IMG/VR virus record: IMGVR_UViG_3300025806_000178
Span: 1 to 26,671 of that record
Strand: one strand, 5' to 3'
Length of the DNA stretch: 26,671 nucleotides
Origin: a virus
Position 1 is the stretch's first letter. Each line of letters starts with the position of its first letter. The notes under the pieces were generated by a model. That model was not told the DNA's origin, made no database searches, and saw nothing but the letters and a program-made list of their open reading frames with translations. Positions 5,375-12,378 of the stretch are shown here, one piece after another. The translations under genes and the position numbers were made by a program.

Positions 5375-5626
5375 ATGGAAACATATGCACAAATGAAAGT
5401 ACGCCATGAGCGAGAGGTAAAAGAACTAATACTAAAGTTCAGTAAAGATCATACAATTGCTCAAGCAGCAAAAAGAATTGGTATGGACAAGGACAAGCTC
5501 AGACGCTTTGCACATTACCACGGAGTATCATTTAAGAAAAAGTATGGGGATGATATAACAAAGTGTGATACAGTATACAGAAAGAAAACAGTTACACTTT
5601 CAGCAGCACCTTGGGAAATGCAATGA
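5375..5626 (+). CDS. small putative DNA-binding protein
   Basis: 83 residues, basic. Residues about 28-52 (TIAQAAKRIGMDKDKLRRFAHYHGVSF) fit a helix-turn-helix of the 'AA.iG.....l.r...hG..f' kind seen in small phage regulators and recombinase-type HTH domains. The rest is a basic tail. GAGG lies seven bases before ATG 5375. It is the first gene after the intrinsic terminator. The stop overlaps the ATG of the next gene (ATGA). The role is unknown. Confidence 0.7.
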   Translation: METYAQMKVRHEREVKELILKFSKDHTIAQAAKRIGMDKDKLRRFAHYHGVSFKKKYGDDITKCDTVYRKKTVTLSAAPWEMQ

Positions 5627-5868
5627 TAAATTTATTCTGGACTTTTCTTGTTATCACTTACTGGGTTGAAGGTGAGAGGTTATCAACTAGCATCCTCCTT
5701 CCAAGCGAACAACAATGTTATTCTGTTATGAACAGAGGTATACTAGATGGTATATACTTTGAATTGTTAGGCACATACGGTAAAAATATAATGATGTCTT
5801 GCAAGCCAACACCAGTTATCTCAAAGAAACTAATCAAGCCAAGGACAAGGCCAATAGATGCCGATTAA
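5623..5868 (+). CDS. small exported or membrane-anchored protein
   Basis: 81 residues from ATG 5623, which overlaps the previous stop (ATGA). An N-terminal hydrophobic stretch (INLFWTFLVITYWV, residues 2-15) is a short signal or anchor; two Cys (about residues 32 and 60) could form a disulphide in the periplasm. Many phages encode small proteins with this layout, most of unknown function; roles such as superinfection exclusion are possible but not shown here. The C-terminal 20 residues are basic and proline-rich. A TTG at 5611 would only add four residues. Confidence 0.65.
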   Translation: MINLFWTFLVITYWVEGERLSTSILLPSEQQCYSVMNRGILDGIYFELLGTYGKNIMMSCKPTPVISKKLIKPRTRPIDAD

Positions 5869-6208
5869 AGACCCAATAAAAAGAAAAGAATATCAGCGAG
5901 AATACGGACGCAAATGGTACAGACGTAACAGAGAAAAAGTTATTGCATCGAACAAAAAAAATAAAAGAAAGAGACACAATGCTTGGTTGGCTTTCAAAGC
6001 ATCTCTTAGTTGCAATACCTGTGGCATACAGCATCCTGCTTTAATTGACTTTCATCACAGAGATGGCTCGACAAAAGAAAGCGAAGTAAGTACATTTGTA
6101 AATCAAGGACAGTATTCAAGAGCTTACAAAGAAGCAGCAAAATGTATTCCGCTCTGTCCAAACTGTCATAGAGTTTTACACTGGGAAGAGAGACATGCAA
6201 CTACCTGA
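5858..6208 (+). CDS. HNH endonuclease
   Basis: 116 residues. The N-terminal 45 are very basic (a KRKEYQREYGRKWYRRNREK-type helix) and suit DNA binding. The HNH module follows: CNTC (Cys52, Cys55), DFHHRDG (His66, His67), and CPNCHRVLH (Cys100, Cys103, His104), i.e. a zinc-ribbon-stabilised beta-beta-alpha nuclease. It may be a free-standing homing-type endonuclease or a processing enzyme. It is not next to a terminase, so a packaging role is unlikely. It overlaps the upstream gene by 11 bases and the next one by 14. Confidence 0.88.
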   Translation: MPIKDPIKRKEYQREYGRKWYRRNREKVIASNKKNKRKRHNAWLAFKASLSCNTCGIQHPALIDFHHRDGSTKESEVSTFVNQGQYSRAYKEAAKCIPLCPNCHRVLHWEERHATT

Positions 6209-6404
6209 GTACTTTAACACTGCAAATAAAATTATAGAAAGAGCGCACAGAGGACTGCCACACGATAGATGGATGATTGGCAACAAAGAAATGGAACACT
6301 TTCTAAAAGCTTACATGGATCTGCTAGACATATGCAACAAAATGAATATGGATATTATCCAACGTGGCACAGACTCAATGAGTACAGATCCAAATAATAC
6401 TTAA
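6195..6404 (+). CDS. hypothetical small protein at arm end
   Basis: 69 residues, probably helical (residues 1-55), no family recognised. It is the last gene of the plus-strand arm. The ATG overlaps the HNH gene by 14 bases and has a GAAGAGAG purine stretch upstream. Its stop TAA (6402-6404) shares the palindrome TTAA with the stop of the convergent endolysin gene, so no intergenic space or terminator separates the two arms. Confidence 0.68.
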   Translation: MQLPEYFNTANKIIERAHRGLPHDRWMIGNKEMEHFLKAYMDLLDICNKMNMDIIQRGTDSMSTDPNNT

Positions 6405-6874
6405 ATGATTAGTTCGAAGTGAGGTCCATCAATGAATGGTCTGCGTCCTTGCGATCTTCTCAAGTCAACGTATGCGTTCATTGCTTCTTCCATTGATCCA
6501 TCCCATTTAGATATATCCATTGGGTATGGATCAGATGGTGTTGCCCAAGCAGCACCCCAACATACACCGATGTCAAACTTACGAGCAGCTTGTGCCATTG
6601 CGTCAGCTATATCATCATATAGATTCAGTTCCCAACTGGCTCTTGACCCTACGTAAGCCATGAGATCTACAGCTATTCCATCAAGGTGTTTGCTTTTCAT
6701 GGTTTGGCTTGCACCAGACTCGACTAACTTGCGTTGCTCTCCTTCAGTTCGCTTGCCGCAAATCACTCCGAAGTCAACTTTAGTTACCTTGATTGCTTCC
6801 CTCACAACATACTGCATACGAGGATCAACAGTGTTTAATCTATTATTACTTCTCTTTGATAATTCAAAACCCAT
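6401..6874 (-). CDS. M15 peptidase endolysin
   Basis: 157 residues from ATG 6874, which has AAAGGAAA upstream; a longer frame to 6916 would start inside the holin gene. It belongs to the VanY / L-alanyl-D-glutamate peptidase group: SKHLDGIAVDL supplies His63 and Asp70, and DGPHFEL supplies His152 plus Glu154, the zinc site and general base. It would cut cell-wall peptide stems at lysis. No signal peptide is seen, so it needs the holin encoded two bases upstream for release. It is the most distal gene of the late arm. Confidence 0.92.
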   Translation of the reverse strand: MGFELSKRSNNRLNTVDPRMQYVVREAIKVTKVDFGVICGKRTEGEQRKLVESGASQTMKSKHLDGIAVDLMAYVGSRASWELNLYDDIADAMAQAARKFDIGVCWGAAWATPSDPYPMDISKWDGSMEEAMNAYVDLRRSQGRRPFIDGPHFELII

Positions 6875-6875
6875 T

Positions 6876-7262
6876 TTATTTCCTTTTAAAGAACTTTGTG
6901 GCAGAACGCACAGCAAAGCTACTAGCTACTATAACACCTAATGTATACTGATACCACTCAGGCATCTGCTCCAACGCTGTGAAGCCCTCTGCAACAACGT
7001 TACGCCCCCATTCACCAGTGAACACTAAACATAATGGAATAGAAAAAAGCAGAACCAACCATTCGTCCTTCCAAGAATTTTGAGAACCTTGCGCCATTAT
7101 GCGTTCCCAATCTTGAACCGATGTTTCTTTTGAAACTAAAATTTTTGCTTTGGCTTCAGCCTCTGTAAGTTTGAGCTTTGCGTTTGCTTGTTGAGCTTGT
7201 GTTTTTGCATTGAGCCAACCACCTGCTAACTCAGTGATTGGGCCTATCAGTGCTTGTAGCAT
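6876..7262 (-). CDS. holin, GTA 3TM type
   Basis: 128 residues from ATG 7262, with GGGAGGT upstream. The layout is N-terminal amphipathic segment, Ala/Lys/Glu-rich helix (about 20-45), then two hydrophobic segments, WLVLLFSIPLCLVFTG (about 74-89) and YTLGVIVASSFAVRSA (about 107-122), and a basic end KFFKRK. This matches the holin family typified by the gene-transfer-agent '3TM holin'. It would open the inner membrane for the endolysin encoded next. It overlaps the upstream small membrane gene by 32 bases. Confidence 0.85.
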   Translation of the reverse strand: MLQALIGPITELAGGWLNAKTQAQQANAKLKLTEAEAKAKILVSKETSVQDWERIMAQGSQNSWKDEWLVLLFSIPLCLVFTGEWGRNVVAEGFTALEQMPEWYQYTLGVIVASSFAVRSATKFFKRK

Positions 7263-7476
7263 TGTTACCTCCCTTTGTTGTTGCAGATTCTTTTGACATC
7301 CAAATCCCAAAGCATCCTGTCAATGCACCCATGCACACCGACACTAATCCAGATTGCTCTAAGCTTGGGGAGGGTAAAGACATATACCAATGCACAGCTT
7401 GATAAGTTAAAACTGTAACAGCTAACATCATTAGCCGTGGGATTATCTTCCAATCATCTACTATAGTATGTGCCAT
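7231..7476 (-). CDS. two-TM small membrane protein, lysis cluster
   Basis: 81 residues from ATG 7476, with GAGG seven to eight bases upstream. Two membrane segments are visible: RLMMLAVTVLTYQAVHWYM (about 14-32) and SGLVSVCMGALTGCFGIWM (about 42-60), with a short loop and a polar tail. I recall close relatives with the opening 'MAHxxVxDWxxIPRLMMLA' beside phage holin and endolysin genes. It could be a second holin or an antiholin; the sequence does not decide. The stop lies 32 bases inside the holin gene. Confidence 0.8.
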   Translation of the reverse strand: MAHTIVDDWKIIPRLMMLAVTVLTYQAVHWYMSLPSPSLEQSGLVSVCMGALTGCFGIWMSKESATTKGGNNATSTDRPNH

Positions 7477-7488
7477 GTAAAACCTCAC

Positions 7489-7560
7489 TTGTTAGTATAT
7501 AAACAATGAACAGCAGAATTAGTATTGTTAATTAAAACAGCAGCCTCTGCTTTTTCTAGT
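7489..7560. other. short gap in lysis cluster
   Basis: On the minus strand AGCAG-AGG-CTGCT followed by GTTTTAATT is a weak terminator-like hairpin after the upstream lysis genes. TATACT close to the 7476 gene is -10-like but has no -35 partner. Nothing stronger is seen. Confidence 0.3.
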
Positions 7561-7749
7561 TCACAGATCTCCTCTGAACCATAAGTTCCAATCTGATAGT
7601 AAGTAAAAGCTCCATTCAGGAATTGCATCCAAACTAAAAACCACATCACCATCTACCCTGATATTTGCCAAGAAAATAAAATAAACAAAACAAGATGCCA
7701 CCACTAACAGCAAAAATAAAAGCACCAATAGCAAAGTTAATAGCCGCAT
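7561..7749 (-). CDS. possible Rz1-like lipoprotein (nested)
   Basis: 62 residues from ATG 7749. The first 20 residues, Met-Arg then an unbroken Leu/Val/Phe run ending VVAS-Cys20, form a textbook lipoprotein signal with a lipobox (V-A-S-C). The gene begins inside the 3' end of the 7646-8122 gene in another frame and runs 85 bases beyond it. Rz1-type outer-membrane spanins have just this arrangement. Against it: T-rich DNA coding for a membrane helix in one frame tends to give hydrophobic codons in the other, the SD is weak, and the mature part starts hydrophobic and lacks the usual Pro-rich sequence. Confidence 0.42.
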   Translation of the reverse strand: MRLLTLLLVLLFLLLVVASCFVYFIFLANIRVDGDVVFSLDAIPEWSFYLLSDWNLWFRGDL

Positions 7750-8122
7750 CCATCTGCTCTTGTTTTCTATACAACTCTTGTTTTCTTTTTCTACGCATCT
7801 GAGCCTCAATACTTAAGACTTCCTTCCACGCACTCGGTCCGTATGTAAATGAGATATGATCTTTAATCTCAGCCCTCATTTGCTCCATCTTTTTTTTATG
7901 TGCAAAGATTTCTATTGCAGTCTCTTCATCAGATCCTTTGAATGTCTTCTTCCAGAAAGGTGGGTTCTTCTCTCTCTCTTCGATGTTAGTAAAATCAGAG
8001 AAAGCTTTGCCCCAGTTAGCAAGCTGACTTGTCATATCTTGGAAATCTTTACCTGCACCAATAGCAGCCTTCAGTCCTTTGAAAGCACCAGTTGCCATCA
8101 TTACACAAGAAACTGGGTCCAT
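7646..8122 (-). CDS. conserved phage protein with C-terminal TM
   Basis: 158 residues. The layout is an N-terminal Gly/Ala region (MATGAFKGLKAAIGAGKD), a charged helical middle (about 45-122, including HKKKMEQMRAEIKDHIS and YGPSAWKEVLSIEAQMRRKRKQELYRKQEQ), and one membrane helix near the end (about 126-150) with a short basic tail. I recall relatives with the PSAWKE motif next to lysis genes of marine podoviruses, function unknown. The coiled coil plus a single TM recalls inner-membrane spanins, but the TM is C-terminal. It is coupled to the upstream gene by TAATG. Confidence 0.8.
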   Translation of the reverse strand: MDPVSCVMMATGAFKGLKAAIGAGKDFQDMTSQLANWGKAFSDFTNIEEREKNPPFWKKTFKGSDEETAIEIFAHKKKMEQMRAEIKDHISFTYGPSAWKEVLSIEAQMRRKRKQELYRKQEQMDAAINFAIGAFIFAVSGGILFCLFYFLGKYQGRW

Positions 8123-8352
8123 TACTCAGCCGCCATTTTCTCCAAAGTTTCACGGATAGCCTTTATATTTTCATCTATTCTAGCAGACATTAAAGCTTGC
8201 GCTTGCGCTGTATTCTCTAGCTTGTCTATACTAATTTCATGACGTGCAATGTTCCTAGCATTTTCATCAACGTCGCTCCCAAGGGTACTTACATACCAAA
8301 CAACACCACCAACCTGTAGAGATATTGCTATTATGAGAGCGACCTTTTCCAT
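8122..8352 (-). CDS. TM-anchored coiled-coil protein, spanin-like
   Basis: 76 residues: an N-terminal membrane helix (about 3-22, VALIIAISLQVGGVVWYVST) then a polar coiled coil (about 27-74) with heptad-like spacing and the segment ARIDENIKAIRETLEKMAAE. This N-in, single-TM, coiled-coil layout is that of an inner-membrane spanin (Rz), and the gene lies in the lysis cluster. Small size and lack of a confirmed partner leave other roles open, for example a holin regulator. TAATG overlaps join it to both neighbours. Confidence 0.78.
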   Translation of the reverse strand: MEKVALIIAISLQVGGVVWYVSTLGSDVDENARNIARHEISIDKLENTAQAQALMSARIDENIKAIRETLEKMAAE

Positions 8353-8549
8353 TACTTTTCTAACTCTTGTTTAAGTCTTTGCATGAAAGCATCACGCCCA
8401 ACTTGCAGTTGCGTTAAGTTAAACTGTGTGCTTGCTATCTTTTGATCTAAAGAACTAATGTGATTTACACAGCCCTTTGCTTCGTCTGATAGTTGATCTT
8501 CGGTATATTCTATATCGTCAATCGTGATGGTCTTTTTATCTTCAACCAT
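8352..8549 (-). CDS. DUF6447-like small protein
   Basis: 65 residues. The pattern ITIDDIEYTEDQLSDEAKGCVNHI, then LDQKIASTQFNLTQLQVGRDAFMQRLKQEL, matches the DUF6447 family: a small beta start and two long helices, often encoded near tail and lysis genes. Function unknown. GGAG lies six bases before the ATG. It is followed by the spanin-like gene with a TAATG overlap. Confidence 0.8.
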   Translation of the reverse strand: MVEDKKTITIDDIEYTEDQLSDEAKGCVNHISSLDQKIASTQFNLTQLQVGRDAFMQRLKQELEK

Positions 8550-8567
8550 GTTGATCTCCTTTCTAAG

Positions 8568-8900
8568 TTAAGCAGCCCAAGGTTGTCCTGAGCCTGTGGT
8601 TGGTGTTTTCTTAACAGCAATATTATCAGCAATAGCTGTTTCAATCGCGTCCTTGTCTAGCGCAGCTTGCGCCCATGCAATGCAGTTAGCTTCCGTTACG
8701 CTGTCGTAAGCAATGAAGCCATCTGCGCTAGCATCTGGTGTGTGGCCTGTTGTGCCGTATTGACCGTCAGTGTAGGTAACAGCGTCATCGCCAGAGCCTA
8801 CTGTTTCCGTTCCACTACAACGCCAGTGAATGACGTTAATGCCACCGTCACTAAGGTTGCGTTCTACGGTGGGGATAGTCCAAGTGTATGTTATAGCCAT
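8568..8900 (-). CDS. DUF7936-like tail-region protein
   Basis: 110 residues. The beginning, MAITYTWTIPTVE, and the arrangement of strands followed by an Ala-rich helix (EANCIAWAQAALDKDAIETAIADNIAVKKTP) match a common phage family (DUF7936-type) encoded after tail fibre genes. Role unknown; tail fibre assembly or accessory virion protein are guesses from position. The SD (AGGAG) sits about eight bases before ATG 8900, only 10 bases after the fibre gene's stop. Confidence 0.78.
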   Translation of the reverse strand: MAITYTWTIPTVERNLSDGGINVIHWRCSGTETVGSGDDAVTYTDGQYGTTGHTPDASADGFIAYDSVTEANCIAWAQAALDKDAIETAIADNIAVKKTPTTGSGQPWAA

Positions 8901-8910
8901 GATAAATCTC

Positions 8911-11900
8911 CTATATTGCTGCTATAATAAAGGCTAAGAGTTCGCTGTATCTTACGCCCATGCGTGTACGTTCTTCGCCAGTTTCTTCAGTCCAAGTGCT
9001 AGAGATAAACATTCCGTAATCCCCTGCGTCCAATCCTTCAGCCGCAAATGCAGCCTGTAAGTCTTGAGCTATGATACCAAAGTGAGTTCTAGCTTTGTCA
9101 CCCTTCTCAGCTACTTTGGCCTTCCAACGAAACTTACGCAGCAAGCCTTTGGCAGCGACTGCTACCTTTTGCTCTGCGTCTGTTAGCTCTGCAATGTCTT
9201 GCTTTTCGTTGCGGTCAGATGTTTGGATTGTGCCGTTGGTGGCGTAGATGTCATCCCAACGAGAGGACACGTTTCCGAGGTCCATAGCATTATCATTGTT
9301 AGTTCCAGTGGATGTGCTTGGTTTGAAAACGCCATCTGCCCAAGCGGTGTACGCGTCCGTGTTAGAAGGTGAACCCATATAGCAGTAAAGACCGCCTTGC
9401 GACCCAATACTCCCCACAGTGGCGCCGCTTTTGTAAAACGAAATAAGGTTTCCATCATCAGTGTTGCGATTAACTAAGAAAGGCGTAGAACCGCTATCTG
9501 ATACAGAAGCATATCCAGAAGCCCGTGCCTCAAAGCCATCCGTTGCATAGCCAGCACTCGTCTTACCCACAAGCAAGTTGCCGCTGCTGTCTATGCGCAT
9601 ACGTTCTTGATAAGCATTAGAGCTATCATTTGTATAAAACAGTAGATTAGCGCCGAAGGCATCACCTGCCGATTGACTTGCTATCTTTGATCGAACAACA
9701 TTGCCGTAACCATATGCAGGGCCGTTGTTCCCGTACAGCGTAAGCTCTGCGGCATTAGCGCCACCACTAGTAGCTGATATTTTTAATTTACCGTCTGTTG
9801 AACTCGTCCCGATGCCTACGTTGCCCGATGAGTCGATGCGCATACGTTCTGTAGTGTCATGCTTAAACAGCGTGTTTGTTCCATCATGCTGTAGAATAAA
9901 GGATGTACCACCACCAGAAATATCGTCCATTTCTAATGTAGGTAGGTAGCTTTCAATCTTAAAACCGCCAGTGCCATCGCTTGTTGCATCAGTAAGTGTT
10001 AATGGTCTGCTTGGACTTGCAGTTCCTATGCCAATTTTGCCATCGCCACGCACATACAAATATGAATTTGTACCATCTTTGTCATATACACGAAAACTGG
10101 CATCAGCACTGGTGCTTCCTGCGTTAACGCCTAAACCCCAACTTGTTCCTGAGCCAGTATTGCCTTTCACAAATACAGTATTTGAACCTGCGTCTCCTTG
10201 AACTACTAACCTTGAGCCTGTGGAAGCAGGATCAGAAAAGTTAATACCAACGTGTCCCGAATTAGCTATACGCATACGTTCTGTGTCGGAAGTTAAAAAT
10301 GCAATAGGTTTATATGCACCTGATGAAGAATAACTGGAAGATATTCTATTCGTATCGGATGATGAGTCATAACCCATACCAATGTATGTGTCATTAGCAG
10401 AGTTAATTGATACAACTCCAAAAGAAGCTGCGCTTGTATTACCAGATTGTTTGACTGATAATCTGTTGGGTGGTGAACTCGTCCCAATGCCCAAACTCTC
10501 AGCGCTCGCATCCCAGAAGAACTTTGCTGTCGTGCCTGTGTCCTCGTAGAAGCTGATGTCTCCTGTAGCCCCATCAAACAAAGCAAAATCAACGCCACTT
10601 CTTCTTATCTTAATGTCATTTGGTAAAGATGCGTGGCTTGATCCATATAGAATAATATTTGAGCCTGTGTTTGAATTATTTCCTCCCGACAATGCGACAC
10701 TGCCATCATCAACAGTTGATCTGAACGCACCGCCCGAGGTAAGTGTAATTGCACTAGCCGTAACAATATTATCTTTCAACACAACACTATCTATTGTTAC
10801 ACCACTGCCTGACGTAGTTTCATCAATAGTATTTGTTGTTAGCTTTTGCCCCGAAGAAATAACAGCATCTGTTGATCCAGTTGTATTACCATTTGCTAAA
10901 ACTTCTGCCCAAGTGTCGGCTGTAGCAACTTGAGCATCTACATAAGCTTTTACAGATTGTTGAGTAGGAACAAGCGTAGCACTGTTTGATGACATATTAT
11001 CTTCATCAACAAATGCTGTGACAGTAATTGAACCATCTGATAAACTGCCATACGTTACAGTCCCACTAGCAGTTAGATTGCGAAAACTAGAAATGTCTTT
11101 ATTTGTATCAACAACAACTGCTTTGCTTGCCGCTACTGTTCCAGCTGTCACTCCGTCAATCGCTTCTAAATCATTCTCATTAATGTCTGCGCTGCCAATA
11201 ACAAAGCTACCACCAGTAATTGCACCTGTAGCAGTTAGATTGCGAAAGCTTGCAATGTCTTTATTACTATCAACAATAACTGCCTTGCTTGCTGCCACTG
11301 TACCCGCTGTTACATCATCAAGAGCCTCTAGCTCCGCTTCAGAAATAACCGCGCCAGAACCTAATGTAATAGTTCCAGAAACCTCTAGGTTTCCATTTAC
11401 ATCAATCAGGGTTGCATTAAGTTCAATTTCATCCGTTGCATTAATATCTAACGTAGTTGCATTAGGCGCATTTATATATTGTGACGCATCATTGAATTGT
11501 AGTTGTCTAGTGCTGTTTAACAGCAAACCAGTATCCGCAACATGAGTTAATGTAACATCTGTATCTACACCAAAACCTAGAACAGCAGCATCAGATGCTA
11601 GTGTTAAATCATCACCAACAGTTAGATCACCTGCAGGGCTACTTACATCAATGATTTTATCATACTTAGAGCTATTGGTATTTGTAGTAAGAGGCTGAGA
11701 ACCAGAGCTAGTATGCGCTGCATTTACAATAAACACATTATTTGTTGTTGTGTCTTTAACTAGATCACGCTCAACATAAGAAGTAGATGCAGCCCAGTTG
11801 CCCTTAAAAGTTCCTAACTCTTGGGTTACAAGAGTATTTCCTGTACTATTAAAAGCAAGAACTTTATTTATTCTGTCAGCAGCTATAGGCAAAGTAAGTG

Positions 11901-12300
11901 TTGCACTCGTATCTGAATCAGAAAGCTGTAAACTTCTACTTGCCAAATCATTTAAATCAGCCGCAATAGCTACAAGCCTATCTAACTCTGTATTCAAAGC
12001 TACAATGTTAAATGCACCAGATACAGGAAAGTCAGTAGTTCTTTCTAATTCAATATCACGGGTAATAACAACAGTAGAACCACCAGTGCCACCTGTGACA
12101 GACATAGAAACAGTACCAGTAGAACCATCGCCACCCGAAACAGTGTAGTGTGTCGTGATTGTCTTAAGTGTTCCGTCAATGTAGACATTTAAATCTCCAT
12201 TATCAAAGAACTCGAATGGTACTGCAAAGCTTGTTTGGGTTGCGCCCTGCGCTACTGTGTAAGAAATACGTGGTGAATTGTCTGCTATGTTAATTGTCAT
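8911..12300 (-). CDS. tail fibre with S74 self-cleaving chaperone
   Basis: 1129 residues. Residues 1-about 150 resemble the T7 gp17 N-terminal domain that attaches the fibre to the tail. The middle is a long Gly/Ser/Thr-rich shaft with a duplicated 54-residue unit (around VTAGTVAASKAV) and several copies of ERMRIDSSGNVGIGTSS-like repeats. The last 102 residues are a Peptidase_S74 intramolecular chaperone. The expected dyad is Ser1028 and Lys1033 in SDRNEK, so cleavage before Ser1028 would release the chaperone after trimer folding. It is a receptor-binding protein and probable host-range determinant. GAGG precedes ATG 12300. Confidence 0.92.
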   Translation of the reverse strand: MTINIADNSPRISYTVAQGATQTSFAVPFEFFDNGDLNVYIDGTLKTITTHYTVSGGDGSTGTVSMSVTGGTGGSTVVITRDIELERTTDFPVSGAFNIVALNTELDRLVAIAADLNDLASRSLQLSDSDTSATLTLPIAADRINKVLAFNSTGNTLVTQELGTFKGNWAASTSYVERDLVKDTTTNNVFIVNAAHTSSGSQPLTTNTNSSKYDKIIDVSSPAGDLTVGDDLTLASDAAVLGFGVDTDVTLTHVADTGLLLNSTRQLQFNDASQYINAPNATTLDINATDEIELNATLIDVNGNLEVSGTITLGSGAVISEAELEALDDVTAGTVAASKAVIVDSNKDIASFRNLTATGAITGGSFVIGSADINENDLEAIDGVTAGTVAASKAVVVDTNKDISSFRNLTASGTVTYGSLSDGSITVTAFVDEDNMSSNSATLVPTQQSVKAYVDAQVATADTWAEVLANGNTTGSTDAVISSGQKLTTNTIDETTSGSGVTIDSVVLKDNIVTASAITLTSGGAFRSTVDDGSVALSGGNNSNTGSNIILYGSSHASLPNDIKIRRSGVDFALFDGATGDISFYEDTGTTAKFFWDASAESLGIGTSSPPNRLSVKQSGNTSAASFGVVSINSANDTYIGMGYDSSSDTNRISSSYSSSGAYKPIAFLTSDTERMRIANSGHVGINFSDPASTGSRLVVQGDAGSNTVFVKGNTGSGTSWGLGVNAGSTSADASFRVYDKDGTNSYLYVRGDGKIGIGTASPSRPLTLTDATSDGTGGFKIESYLPTLEMDDISGGGTSFILQHDGTNTLFKHDTTERMRIDSSGNVGIGTSSTDGKLKISATSGGANAAELTLYGNNGPAYGYGNVVRSKIASQSAGDAFGANLLFYTNDSSNAYQERMRIDSSGNLLVGKTSAGYATDGFEARASGYASVSDSGSTPFLVNRNTDDGNLISFYKSGATVGSIGSQGGLYCYMGSPSNTDAYTAWADGVFKPSTSTGTNNDNAMDLGNVSSRWDDIYATNGTIQTSDRNEKQDIAELTDAEQKVAVAAKGLLRKFRWKAKVAEKGDKARTHFGIIAQDLQAAFAAEGLDAGDYGMFISSTWTEETGEERTRMGVRYSELLAFIIAAI
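11057..11345 (-). repeat. 162-bp tandem repeat in tail fibre gene
   Basis: The segment starting GCAGTTAGATTGCGAAA occurs at 11069 and again at 11231, exactly 162 bp (54 codons) apart, with clear similarity over about 130 bp. At protein level both copies read LEA[LI]D[DG]VTAGTVAASKAV, then a divergent SFRNLTA segment. It is an in-frame duplication of a shaft unit, with third-position changes showing it is not recent. Confidence 0.8.
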
Positions 12301-12321
12301 ATCAAATCCTCATTTGAGCAT

Positions 12322-12350
12322 AGAATATAAATCAATTAAGAAAGCTGCAA
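12322..12350 (-). promoter_or_regulatory. weak promoter-like site before tail fibre
   Basis: On the minus strand TTGCAG (12350-12345) and TATTCT (12327-12322) are spaced by 17 bp, 22 bases before the fibre ATG, in the 78-base gap after the internal virion protein gene. The -35 match is only 3/6, so this is a tentative call. Confidence 0.28.
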
Positions 12351-12378
12351 CGCACAAAAAACAATTCTATCCGCACAA

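Noticed and set aside
9183-9458. Second minus-strand frame inside the tail fibre gene
   Set aside because: It is out of frame with the S74 region, has no SD, and the fibre frame is continuous and well supported.
10556-11545. Long plus-strand frames opposite the tail fibre
   Set aside because: They are long only because the repetitive Ser/Thr-rich fibre gene lacks antisense stops; no SD or motif is present.
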